Assembly: GCF_040182365.1 (NCBI RefSeq)
Contig: NZ_CP144460.1
Location: 3,720,001-3,784,000 of the forward strand
DNA: 64,000 nt
Source of the DNA: Xanthomonas sp. 10-10
Lineage (GTDB): Bacteria; Pseudomonadota; Gammaproteobacteria; Xanthomonadales; Xanthomonadaceae
Reading direction: 5' to 3'
Notes under the pieces: model-generated
The model's input: the letters and a program-made list of their open reading frames with translations, nothing else
What the model was told of the DNA's origin: nothing
Database searches by the model: none
Translations under genes and position numbers: made by a program
Part shown: positions 16,995 to 25,475 of the stretch, piece by piece
Position numbering within the stretch: position 1 is the first letter of the stretch
Layout: the number at the start of each line of letters is the position of its first letter

Positions 16995-19406
16995 ATGAAT
17001 TCGTTGTCCTGCTCGCGCGCGCGGCGCCCGGCCACGCTGGTCCTGCTGCTGATTCCGATCGCCCTGCCCGCCTACGCGCAGCAGAGACCAGACGGCGCAG
17101 CGCCCTCGGCGCCGGTTGCCGACGGCAATGGCCAAGATGCACAGGTCTCCACGCTGGGTCAGGTGCAGGTGGTCGGCCAGGCGATGACGTACTCCAAGAC
17201 GACCGTGAGCAAGGAAATGCTCGACCGCCAGTTCGTGCTAGGCAGCGTCAACGACGCGCTCAACGAACTCCCGGGCGTCGTCGTGACCGAAGCCGATGCG
17301 TTCGGCTCGTCGGATTGGGGCACGCAGATCAGCATGCGTGGATTTGTCAGCAACCGCGATACCCAGCAGATCGGCACCACCGTCGATGGCGTGCCCAACG
17401 GTGGCTCGGCCTATGGCGGCGGCTCCAAGGCCAATCGTTTCATCGACATGCCGGATCTGGAAACGGTGGAAGTGAGCCAGGGCACCGCCGATATCGCCTC
17501 GCGCTCGAACGAAGCGTTGGGCGGCACCCTGAACTACCTCACCGGCGAGCCGCTGGAAGAGCAGCGCGTGCGCGTGATCGGCGGCATCGGCGACAACCAG
17601 GCGCGCAAGTACTACGCGCGCTACGACACCGGCCTGCTCGGCGGCAACACGCGCGCCTGGGTCAGCGGCTCGTCGGCGCGCAACGATGACTGGATCGACG
17701 GTAGCGGCCACACCAGCCGCGATCATCTGGCCGGCAAGTTCGTCAGTGCGTTGAACAAGTGGACGCTCAGCGGCTATGCGTCCTACGACGATGCCGACGA
17801 ATCCGAATACACCAGCGTGACGCCGGAGCAGTTCGCGCGCGATCCGGAACACGATCTGCTGACCGGCACGCTCACCGGCATTCCGTATCTGGACCAGAAC
17901 TATCGCTCAGGCTCGCGCGCGCTGCGCAAGAACACTTTCGGCTATCTGCGCGGCGCCTTCGATGGCGGCAATGGGTTCAAGACCACGCTGACCGGCTATG
18001 CGCACCGCATGCAGGGCCGTGGCGACTGGATCCCGCCGTATCTGGTGGATGTCAGCAACGATGGCGCCGGCGCAGCGGAATCCGAAGCGCGTGGCGGCAA
18101 CACCGTGTATGCCGGCAGCGACTTGGGCAAGCTGTATTACCTCACGCCCGGCGGCGCGGCCGCGACCATGCTGGCCGGCTGCACCGGCAGCGATGCGGTG
18201 CCGGCCGAATCCAATCCGGCCTGCTATCCGGCAGGCTCGGTACCGGTGCAGTCGTATCGCCATAGCCACTACGACAACCACCGCGCCGGCGCGATGGCAG
18301 ATGTGGAATGGCGCGCCGATCTCGGCGCCATCGACAATACCGTGCGCGCCGGCGCATGGCTGGAGCGCTATGACCGCAGCGTCACCCGCGATTGGCATCG
18401 CCTGCTCAACGTCGGCACCAACATCGGCTTCGATCATCAGCCGTACTGGCTGCAGTTCAAGGACGACTACCAGACCGACGAGCAGATGTATTACGTCGAG
18501 GATGTGATGCGCTACGGCGCATTCGCCTGGCGCGTGGGCGTCAAGCAGTTCTTCGTCGACCAGACCCGCGACCGCCGCATCGGCGATGCGCAGCATGTGG
18601 AATCGGATTCGCACTCGGACCCGCTGCTCTCGGCCGGCCTGACCTGGACCACCCCGGTGCAGGGCCTGGAAGCCTTTGCCGGGTATTCGCAGAACTTCGC
18701 GGCGATTCCCTCCGGCGTCCTGGGCGAAACCGACCCGGTCGCACTCAGCCGCGTGCAACCGGAGACCGCCGACAACGTCGAGCTCGGCCTGCGCATCAGC
18801 CGCTGGCCATTGACCGGCAGCGTGACCTTGTACGACATCCGCTTCGACAACCGCATCGTGTATGTGCCTGCCAACTTCGTCAGCGGCATCGACTATCTGG
18901 GCGAGACCGACGGCGTGTACGAAAACTTCGGCGGCGTGCATGCACGCGGCGTGGAGGCGGCGCTGGGCTACGGTTGGGACAATGGCTGGCGCATCAATGG
19001 CGCCTACACCTACAACAAGGCCGATTACCTGGGCAGCGGCGATGCCGCACGCGACACCGCCCTGGACATCACTCCCGGCGCGCAGGTGATCGGCCAGCCG
19101 CGCAACACCCTGGTGGTCTCGGCCGACTGGCGCGGGCAGGCCTGGCGCTTCGGTGTGTCCGGTCGTTATCTGGGCAAGCGTTATCTGGATGCATCCAACC
19201 GCGCCGCGCTCGATGGCGTGACCACCTTCAACGCCAATCTGGGCGTGGAGCTGTCGCAACTGTCGTCGCAGCTCAAGGGCCTGCAGCTGGCGCTCAATGT
19301 CAGCAACCTCACCGACAAGCGGTATCTGGAAGGGGTGGACGGCAGCGATAGCGCGTTCATCGCCGCACCGCGCACGTTGGGGCTGACGCTGACGCTGGAT
19401 CTGTAA
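16995..19406 (+). CDS. TonB-dependent outer-membrane receptor
   Basis: 803 aa from ATG at 16995. Signal peptide MNSLSCSRARRPATLVLLLI, cleavage near AYAQ. The plug domain includes LGQVQVVGQA (TonB-box region), LNELPGVVVTEADAFG and QISMRGFVSNRDTQQIGTTV. The beta-barrel ends in the C-terminal LGLTLTLDL. No STN signalling domain is present, so it is a plain transporter. A phospholipase C gene follows 64 bp downstream on the same strand, suggesting uptake of a product of lipid or phosphoester breakdown, but the substrate is inferred. The frame is open to 16890; the ATG gives a proper signal peptide. Confidence 0.88.
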   Translation: MNSLSCSRARRPATLVLLLIPIALPAYAQQRPDGAAPSAPVADGNGQDAQVSTLGQVQVVGQAMTYSKTTVSKEMLDRQFVLGSVNDALNELPGVVVTEADAFGSSDWGTQISMRGFVSNRDTQQIGTTVDGVPNGGSAYGGGSKANRFIDMPDLETVEVSQGTADIASRSNEALGGTLNYLTGEPLEEQRVRVIGGIGDNQARKYYARYDTGLLGGNTRAWVSGSSARNDDWIDGSGHTSRDHLAGKFVSALNKWTLSGYASYDDADESEYTSVTPEQFARDPEHDLLTGTLTGIPYLDQNYRSGSRALRKNTFGYLRGAFDGGNGFKTTLTGYAHRMQGRGDWIPPYLVDVSNDGAGAAESEARGGNTVYAGSDLGKLYYLTPGGAAATMLAGCTGSDAVPAESNPACYPAGSVPVQSYRHSHYDNHRAGAMADVEWRADLGAIDNTVRAGAWLERYDRSVTRDWHRLLNVGTNIGFDHQPYWLQFKDDYQTDEQMYYVEDVMRYGAFAWRVGVKQFFVDQTRDRRIGDAQHVESDSHSDPLLSAGLTWTTPVQGLEAFAGYSQNFAAIPSGVLGETDPVALSRVQPETADNVELGLRISRWPLTGSVTLYDIRFDNRIVYVPANFVSGIDYLGETDGVYENFGGVHARGVEAALGYGWDNGWRINGAYTYNKADYLGSGDAARDTALDITPGAQVIGQPRNTLVVSADWRGQAWRFGVSGRYLGKRYLDASNRAALDGVTTFNANLGVELSQLSSQLKGLQLALNVSNLTDKRYLEGVDGSDSAFIAAPRTLGLTLTLDL

Positions 19407-19470
19407 CGGCGACCTGCCATGCTATGCGAAGCCCGCAGCGCACACCGGTGCGGGCATCCCTTTCGATGCG

Positions 19471-21630
19471 ATGCGAGCACCCATGATCGACCTGCCCCGC
19501 CGCCGTTTGCTGCAAGCCGGCCTCACCAGCGGCGCGGCCGCACTCTCGCCCAGCATCGCGCGTGCCGCAGCCATCGCACCGGACCGGCGCAGCGGTACGC
19601 TGGAGGATCTGCAGCATGTGGTGATCCTGATGCAGGAAAACCGCGCGTTCGATCATTACTTCGGTGCGCTGCCCGGCGTGCGCGGGTTCGGCGATCGCTT
19701 TCCGATTCCGGCCCCGCCGCTGCCGGGCGCGCCCTCGCGCACGGTGTGGCTGCAGCCCAGCGAAGACGGCATGCAGTGGCTCACCCCGTTTGCGCTGGAT
19801 ACCGCCGCGCAATTCGGCTTCATGCGCGTCAAGGGCACGCCGCATAGCTGGCCCGATGCACAGCAGGCCTGGGACCAGGGCCGGCTCGGGCACTGGGCGG
19901 CGGCCAAACACAATCATGCGCTGGGCTACTACGGACGCGCGGATATTCCCTTCCAGTACGCGCTCGCCGATGCGTTCACCCTCTGCGATGCGTACCACGC
20001 CTCGATCCAGACCGGCACCAACTCCAATCGCGTGTTCCTGTGGACCGGCGGCAACGATCCGCAGGCGCGCAATGGCGGGCCGGTGATCGGCAACTCGCAC
20101 GACAACTTTCCGGAACTGGGCGGCTTTGCCGAGCCGTATCGCTGGACCACCTATGTCGAACAGCTGCAGCGCGCAGGCGTGTTCTGGCAGATCTATCAGG
20201 ACATGGCCGACAACTTCACCGACAACCCGCTGGCCGGGTTCGAAGCGTTTCGGCAGGCCTATCGCAATGCGCCTGGCCACGATGCGCAGTTACGCGCGCG
20301 TGGCATCAGCACGCGGGGCGTTGAGCAACTGCGCGCGGACGTGATAGCCGGTCGGCTGCCATCGGTAAGTTTCGTCATCGCCGATGCGGCCGGCAGCGAA
20401 CATCCGGATCCCTCCAGCCCTGCGCAGGGCGCGGCCTACACCGCACGCGTGCTGGATGCGCTGACCGCCGATCCAAAGGTATGGAGCCGCACTGCATTGC
20501 TGCTGATGTTCGACGAGAACGATGGCTTTTTCGACCACATGCCGCCGCCGGCTCCGCCATCGCCGGACCCGCGCGCCGCTGGCGGGTTTGCCGGCGCCTC
20601 CAGCATCCCCACCGACGACGATTACCATCGCCACCCGGCACCGGGCGAGCAGAAAGTGGATCTGCCCGAACTGCGCGGCCGTCCCTACGGCCTTGGTCCG
20701 CGCGTGCCGCTGTATGTGGTTTCGCCGTGGAGCCGTGGCGGCTGGGTGGATTCGCAGGTGTACGACCACACCTCGGTGTTGCGCCTGCTGGAACGCCGGT
20801 TTGGCGTGCCCGCGCCGGAGATCACGCCATGGCGGCGTGCAGTGTGTGGCGACCTGACCAATGCGTTTGACTTCCGCAACGCCGATGCACGCCCATTCGT
20901 CGCCGCGTTGCCCGATGTGGGCGATGCGGCAACGCGTGCAGCAGCCTTGCGGGAGCACACGCTGCCGCCGCTGCCCGCCACCTTACAGCCGCCCGCGCAA
21001 CCGTTCGGCGTGCGCCGTTCGCGCGCCGTGCCGTACCGCCCGAGCGTGCAACTGGCGCATGTGCCCGAGCGTGGCGAGGTGCGGCTACGCATGACCAACA
21101 GCGGCGCGGCGGCGGTGCTGCATGTCTACGACCGCTACGACCTGGCGGCGATCCCGCGCCGCTACACGGTGGGCAACGGCGCCACACTGGACGGCGACTG
21201 GACCACCTACGACGGCCGTTACGATCTGTGGCTGGTCGGCCCCAACGGATTCCATCGTCACTACCGTGGCGACCTGAGCGCCCCGTTACTGGTGGCTGAG
21301 ATCGCACAAGATCCGAACGACGCCACATCCGTGTTGCTATCGCTGCACAATGGCGGCGGCGCTGCCGTGCAGGCGGAGCTAAAACCGGGTGCCTATGCAG
21401 CCGCGCAGCCGCACGAGCGCCTCAGCATTGCGCCCGGTGCGACCGAGCAGCGCCGTTGGAAAGCGGCAGGAACCGGCGGCTGGTACGACCTGTGGGTGCA
21501 CCACGACGGCGCGGCCCAGCGCATGGCTGGTCGTATCGAAACCGGCGCCGACAGCGTCAGCGATCCCGCCATGGGTGGGCCGGCGCGACTGCAGCAGGAC
21601 GAACCGGTGGTGATCGGCGAGCTTGGCTAA
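19471..21630 (+). CDS. plcN: Tat-exported phosphocholine-type phospholipase C
   Basis: 719-aa phosphoesterase of the non-haemolytic/haemolytic Pseudomonas PLC family. A twin-arginine signal (DLPRRRLLQAGLTSGAAAL) marks export of the folded enzyme. Catalytic-domain landmarks: LQHVVILMQENRAFDHYFGA, YHASIQTGTNSNRVFLWTGG, and LLLMFDENDGFFDHMPPPAP. Two C-terminal beta-rich domains include LRMTNSGAAAVLHVYDRYDL and LLSLHNGGGAAVQAEL. It cleaves phosphatidylcholine or related lipids. In Xanthomonas, family members reach the medium through the type II system. Start ATG at 19471, with ATG 19483 as an alternative. It follows the TonB-dependent receptor. Confidence 0.9.
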   Translation: MRAPMIDLPRRRLLQAGLTSGAAALSPSIARAAAIAPDRRSGTLEDLQHVVILMQENRAFDHYFGALPGVRGFGDRFPIPAPPLPGAPSRTVWLQPSEDGMQWLTPFALDTAAQFGFMRVKGTPHSWPDAQQAWDQGRLGHWAAAKHNHALGYYGRADIPFQYALADAFTLCDAYHASIQTGTNSNRVFLWTGGNDPQARNGGPVIGNSHDNFPELGGFAEPYRWTTYVEQLQRAGVFWQIYQDMADNFTDNPLAGFEAFRQAYRNAPGHDAQLRARGISTRGVEQLRADVIAGRLPSVSFVIADAAGSEHPDPSSPAQGAAYTARVLDALTADPKVWSRTALLLMFDENDGFFDHMPPPAPPSPDPRAAGGFAGASSIPTDDDYHRHPAPGEQKVDLPELRGRPYGLGPRVPLYVVSPWSRGGWVDSQVYDHTSVLRLLERRFGVPAPEITPWRRAVCGDLTNAFDFRNADARPFVAALPDVGDAATRAAALREHTLPPLPATLQPPAQPFGVRRSRAVPYRPSVQLAHVPERGEVRLRMTNSGAAAVLHVYDRYDLAAIPRRYTVGNGATLDGDWTTYDGRYDLWLVGPNGFHRHYRGDLSAPLLVAEIAQDPNDATSVLLSLHNGGGAAVQAELKPGAYAAAQPHERLSIAPGATEQRRWKAAGTGGWYDLWVHHDGAAQRMAGRIETGADSVSDPAMGGPARLQQDEPVVIGELG

Positions 21631-21771
21631 GAGCGGCTAACAGAACGCAGCGAGCGGTCGTCAGGTGGGTGCGGATGGCGCGGAGGCACCGGAATGTACG
21701 TGCGGTACATGCCGCACCGAGCACCGGCCGCGCCCGCCTGGCGGTGAGCGGAGTAGGTTTGGTAGCTGCTC
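21631..21771. repeat. ~140-bp dispersed element with inverted ends, copy A
   Basis: The left end GAGCGGCTAACA is the near-complement of the right end TGGTAGCTGCTC. The interior holds ATGTAC-GTGCG-GTACAT, a perfect 6-bp hairpin, and a long conserved stretch GCACCGAGCACCGG followed by CCGCGCCCGCCTGGCGGTGA. It closely matches copy B at 30040-30180. It is non-coding and starts at the plcN stop. Confidence 0.85.
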
Positions 21772-21889
21772 TAAGCCTCGCAAATACACGTACGGCGAGA
21801 AACAACAGGTCGCAGGCGAGCGCCGCCTCGAGCGCAGCTTGCTGCGTGATCAGCATGCGCGTGATCCGCAGGCTTGCGCACGGTCGTAT

Positions 21890-22861
21890 TCAACGCGCGC
21901 CGGCTGCGTCCAGCATGCCGATCGTCCCTAACCAGGTCTCCACCAGATGCGGCCATTGCGCGATCGGCAGTGCGCCGGCGCGCAGACCGAATGCATGCCC
22001 ACCTTCGGCATATAAATGCATTTCTACCGGTACGCCGGCTTGCTTGAGCGCCACATAGTAGGCCAGCGATTGACTGACGCCATCCACCTTATCGTCCTCG
22101 GCCTGCAGCAAAAAGGTCGGCGGCGTTTGCGCGGTGACGGTGATGTCCGGCCGCAGCGACAGATGGGTTGAATCGCGTGTGGCACGGTCTTCGTCTTCGT
22201 GCGCCCACAGATGGCCCGGATACACGGCGATAGCGAAATCCGGGCGACAGTTCACGCGATCGGCGGCATCCACAAACGGATAGGTGCGTTGGGGGAAATG
22301 CGTGCCGGCCGCGGCCACCAGGTGCCCACCGGCGGAAAAGCCCATCACCCCGATCTTATGCGGGTCCACGCCCCAGGTCGCGGCCTGCTGGCGCACCAGG
22401 CCCAACGTGCGCTGCGCGTCCTGCAGTGCGGTCTGCACCTTGGGGTAGTAGCGATGACCATCGACCCAGGTCGGCCCGGAGTTGGGCACGCGGTACTTCA
22501 GCAACACGCAGGTGATGCCGCGCGCAGTCAACCAGTCGCAGATCTCCGTGCCCTCCAGGTCCATCGCCAGCATCTGGTAGCCGCCGCCGGGAAACACCAC
22601 CACCGCGGCGCCGGTGTTGTGCCCTTGCGCCGGGTACACCGTCATGGTCGGCTGGCTGACGTCGTGGATGGCCGGCCACCACGGTTTGCCCGGACCGGGG
22701 CCGGCCGATTCCGGGGCCGGATGCGGCACTGCATTCGGCACCGCGCCGGGCCAGATCGGCACCTGCACGTGACCCGGCGTGGGTTCCCAGACGCGCGCCT
22801 GCGCATCGTGCACGCACAGGCCCAAGGCAATCGCAAACGTACAACAGCAGAACCAGCGCAT
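21890..22861 (-). CDS. Secreted alpha/beta hydrolase (esterase-like)
   Basis: 323 aa from ATG at 22861. The N-terminus MRWFCCCTFAIALGLCVHDA is a signal peptide, cleaved near AQA. The oxyanion region is AVVVFPGGGYQMLAMDLEGT, the nucleophile elbow is IGVMGFSAGGHLVAAAG, the acidic residue lies around LLQAEDDKVDGV, and the catalytic His is in YAEGGHAFGLR. This is the BD-FAE/acetylxylan-esterase-like branch of polysaccharide-side-chain esterases. A role in plant cell-wall degradation is an inference. It lies 145 bp downstream of bla on the same strand. Confidence 0.82.
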   Translation of the reverse strand: MRWFCCCTFAIALGLCVHDAQARVWEPTPGHVQVPIWPGAVPNAVPHPAPESAGPGPGKPWWPAIHDVSQPTMTVYPAQGHNTGAAVVVFPGGGYQMLAMDLEGTEICDWLTARGITCVLLKYRVPNSGPTWVDGHRYYPKVQTALQDAQRTLGLVRQQAATWGVDPHKIGVMGFSAGGHLVAAAGTHFPQRTYPFVDAADRVNCRPDFAIAVYPGHLWAHEDEDRATRDSTHLSLRPDITVTAQTPPTFLLQAEDDKVDGVSQSLAYYVALKQAGVPVEMHLYAEGGHAFGLRAGALPIAQWPHLVETWLGTIGMLDAAGAR

Positions 22862-23006
22862 GGCGTGCTCCAAAGGGATCGACAGAACTGCGGTGGGAGG
22901 CATGCGGCGGCCGTGCGCCGCGTAGCCGCTTGATCGGTCTTGTTCTCGCCTGCCTCCAAGCGTGAGCGACATCGGGCCTGCGGCAGGCGAGAGACCGCGA
23001 ACGACG

Positions 23007-23930
23007 CTAGCTGGCGCGCGATGCGCGTGTCGGATACCAGGCAGCCACTGCCTGCGCCACTGCCTGCGCCACCGCCTTCAACGCCGCATCGCGTGCAGCA
23101 TCGTCGACCTTGGCACCGTTCAAGTACGTCGTCAGCAGCAGTGGCGGCCGGCCCTTCGGCGGCCAGAGGATGGCGATGTCGTTGCGGGTATCGGTGCCGT
23201 TGCTACCGGTCTTGTCGCCGATCTTCCAGTCGGCCGTGAGCCCCGCACGCAGGCAGTCGTCGCCGGTGCGGTTGTCGATCATCCAGTCGGTCAGCTGCGT
23301 GCGCGAGGCAGGCTGCAGGGCATCGCCAAGCAGCAGCGTACGCAGCGTCGACGCCATGGCCACCGGGGTGGTGGTGTCGCGCGGCTCGCCAGGGGCGAAC
23401 CCGTTCATCTCCGGCTCGTAGCGGTCACTGCGGGTCTTGGCATCGCCGATGCTGCGCAGGAAGGCGGTCACGCCGGGCGGGCCGCCGACCAGCGGGAACA
23501 ACAGGTTGGCGGCAGGGTTGTCGCTGTAGATCATCGTGGCCCGGCACAGTTCGCCGACACTCAGCGCGCCACCGACATGGCGCTCGGTGACCGGCGCATG
23601 CGACAGCATGTCCGAGGCACGGATGTTGACCGGTTGCGCCAACGACAGCTTGCCCCGGTCCACTTGCTGCAATACCGCGGCAGCCAATACAAATTTGAAG
23701 GTGCTGCACATCGGAAAGCGCTCGTTCTCGCGCTGCCCGAGGCGCCAGCCGGGGGCGCTGCCGAGCAGGCTGATGCCCAGGCGACCACCGGTACCACGTT
23801 CGATGTCCGCCCATTGTGCCCGCAGCATGTCGTCTATATTCACCGCCGGACTGAGCGCCAGTGCGGGTCTGGACGCCGCAAACAGCATGCCCGCGCCGCT
23901 TGCGTACAGGAACTCTCGCCGATTCAACAT
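23007..23930 (-). CDS. bla: Class A serine beta-lactamase
   Basis: 307 aa from ATG at 23930. The twin-arginine-like signal MLNRREFLYASGAGMLFAAS suggests periplasmic export by Tat. All class A motifs are present: Ser76-x-x-Lys79 (MCSTFKF), Ser136-Asp137-Asn138 (IYSDNPAANL), the omega loop Glu172-x3-Asn176 (YEPEMNGF), and Lys240-Thr-Gly (GDKTGSNG). A Cys precedes the catalytic Ser but no Cys follows KTG, so the KPC-type disulfide is absent. It is divergent from a LysR-type regulator across a 100-bp gap, the classic inducible bla-ampR arrangement. Confidence 0.96.
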   Translation of the reverse strand: MLNRREFLYASGAGMLFAASRPALALSPAVNIDDMLRAQWADIERGTGGRLGISLLGSAPGWRLGQRENERFPMCSTFKFVLAAAVLQQVDRGKLSLAQPVNIRASDMLSHAPVTERHVGGALSVGELCRATMIYSDNPAANLLFPLVGGPPGVTAFLRSIGDAKTRSDRYEPEMNGFAPGEPRDTTTPVAMASTLRTLLLGDALQPASRTQLTDWMIDNRTGDDCLRAGLTADWKIGDKTGSNGTDTRNDIAILWPPKGRPPLLLTTYLNGAKVDDAARDAALKAVAQAVAQAVAAWYPTRASRAS

Positions 23931-23994
23931 GTGTTTGCCTCCTTGAGGGAGCCCGCAGTATCGATGCGCACGGCGCAACCGACCATCGCGATGT

Positions 23995-24017
23995 TTCGAT
24001 CACAGGCATGAATTGAA
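23995..24017. promoter_or_regulatory. LysR-type (AmpR-like) operator between bla and its regulator
   Basis: TTCGAT - 11 bp - ATTGAA is an almost perfect dyad fitting the T-N11-A rule of LysR regulators. It lies in the 100-bp bla/ampR intergenic region, 13 bp upstream of the regulator start, where it could control both divergent genes. Confidence 0.75.
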
Positions 24018-24030
24018 CTAATCTCTCACG

Positions 24031-24906
24031 ATGCCCCGCCCCCGCCTCCCGCTCAATGCCCTGCGCGCTTTCGAAGCGGCCGCGCGCCATCAAAATCTGA
24101 CCCGGGCGGCGAACGAGCTGTGCGTGAGCCAGGCCGCGCTCAGCCACCAGATCAAGGCGCTGGAGCAACAGCTGGGCACCAGCCTGTTCCACCGTCTGCC
24201 ACGCGGCGTGGCACTGACCGACGAGGGCGCGGCGTTGGCGCCAGTGCTGGGCGAGGCCTTCGACCGCATCGCCGCCACCCTGGAGCGCTTTGCCGACGGG
24301 CGCTATCGCGAGGTGCTCAACGTCGGCGTGGTGGGCACCTTCGCCACCGGCTGGCTGCTGCCGCGATTGCCGGCCTTTCATGCCGCGCATCCGGATATCG
24401 AATTGCGCCTGTCCACCCACAACAACCGGGTCGATCTGGCCGGCGAAGGGCTGGATCTGGCGATCCGGTTCGGCGATGGCGACTGGCAGGGCCAGATCGC
24501 GCATGCGCTGATGGAGGCGCCGTTTGCGCCGGTGTGCGCGCCCAGCATGGCGCGCGGCCTGCGCACGCCGGCCGATCTGGCGCAGCTGCCGTTATTGCGC
24601 TCCTACCGCCTGGACGAATGGCCGCAATGGTTTCGCGCGGCAGGCGTGGCCGAGGTTGCCGCGCGCGGGACGATGTTCGATTCGTCGTTGACGCTGGCCA
24701 GCGCGGCGGCGGCCGGTGCCGGCGTGGCGTTGTTGCCGTTGCCGATGTTTCGCCAGGATCTCGACGCAGGGCGGCTGGTGTGCCCCTTCCCGATACAGAT
24801 CGATGCCGGACGCTATTGGCTCACCCGGCTGCGCTCGCGCCCGGAAGGCGATGCCGATGCGCGACTGCGCGACTGGCTGGTAGCGGAGCAACAGCGCTCC
24901 GGCTAA
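24031..24906 (+). CDS. ampR: LysR-type regulator, AmpR-like
   Basis: 291-aa LysR family transcription factor, the usual length. N-terminal winged HTH: LNALRAFEAAARHQNLTRAA and LCVSQAALSHQIKALEQQLG, near residues 8-49. The C-terminal effector domain includes NVGVVGTFATGWLLPRLPAF. In AmpR systems the effector domain senses cell-wall muropeptides and switches on the divergent beta-lactamase gene. The AmpR assignment rests on the divergent bla gene, the T-N11-A site between them, and the similarity of LPRGVALTDEG to AmpR-type sequences. Confidence 0.88.
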   Translation: MPRPRLPLNALRAFEAAARHQNLTRAANELCVSQAALSHQIKALEQQLGTSLFHRLPRGVALTDEGAALAPVLGEAFDRIAATLERFADGRYREVLNVGVVGTFATGWLLPRLPAFHAAHPDIELRLSTHNNRVDLAGEGLDLAIRFGDGDWQGQIAHALMEAPFAPVCAPSMARGLRTPADLAQLPLLRSYRLDEWPQWFRAAGVAEVAARGTMFDSSLTLASAAAAGAGVALLPLPMFRQDLDAGRLVCPFPIQIDAGRYWLTRLRSRPEGDADARLRDWLVAEQQRSG

Positions 24907-24924
24907 ACGAGCGCGTTGCTGCGC

Positions 24925-25425
24925 TCAGCGGCGCGCGGACGCCGCGATCCCCTGCACCGCCACGCGGCGAAACGCCTCGTAGTGCGCCTGATCGGCGAAC
25001 CAGTGCGGGGCGAACAGCTCGAACAAGCGGTCGTTGTGATACAGCAGCAGCACCCGCTCGTTCTCGCGGTAGCGGATGTAATCGGACCAGGGCCGGCGCA
25101 GTCGCCCGTCCGCCCAGGTGATTTCCAGCCCGGTGTCGTCCCATGCGAAGGTGTAGGTATGCCGCAGCGCGGCCTGCTGGGCGTGCAGGCGTTTGATCTT
25201 TCGTGGCAAGCCCCAGAGGTGCAGCACCGCCAGGCCGATCAAGCCGCCGCCCCCGGCGCCGATCAGCATCGGGCCGATGATTTCGCCGGCCCCGATCAGT
25301 TGCAGCATGCCCGCCCCGATCAGGAGCAGGACCACCAGGATCACGATCAAGACCTTGGCCGTGTACCGCGCATGCAGGCGCTGCGCGGCCAGATGGTCTT
25401 CCAGACTGATGGTGGCGCTGATCAT
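24925..25425 (-). CDS. YcxB-like membrane protein
   Basis: 166 aa. Two hydrophobic segments at about residues 23-45 (AKVLIVILVVLLLIGAGML) and 47-70 (GEIIGPMLIGAGGGGLIGLA) are followed by a cytoplasmic domain. That domain, with FAWDDTGLEITWADGRLRRP and YIRYRENERVLLLYHNDRLF, has the YcxB-like pattern. The start is ATG at 25425, fixed by AAGGAGGT 7 bp upstream; the open frame continuing to 26085 is a shadow of the ABC-F gene. Function unknown. It lies 50 bp downstream of the ABC-F gene on the same strand. Confidence 0.75.
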   Translation of the reverse strand: MISATISLEDHLAAQRLHARYTAKVLIVILVVLLLIGAGMLQLIGAGEIIGPMLIGAGGGGLIGLAVLHLWGLPRKIKRLHAQQAALRHTYTFAWDDTGLEITWADGRLRRPWSDYIRYRENERVLLLYHNDRLFELFAPHWFADQAHYEAFRRVAVQGIAASARR

Positions 25426-25475
25426 GTTCGCTACCTCCTTGTGCTCGGCCCGACGCGCATCGTAACGCCTGCGCG

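Noticed and set aside
17907..19259. 450-residue open frame on the minus strand
   Set aside because: Antisense to the TonB-dependent receptor at 16995; no motif and no start signal.
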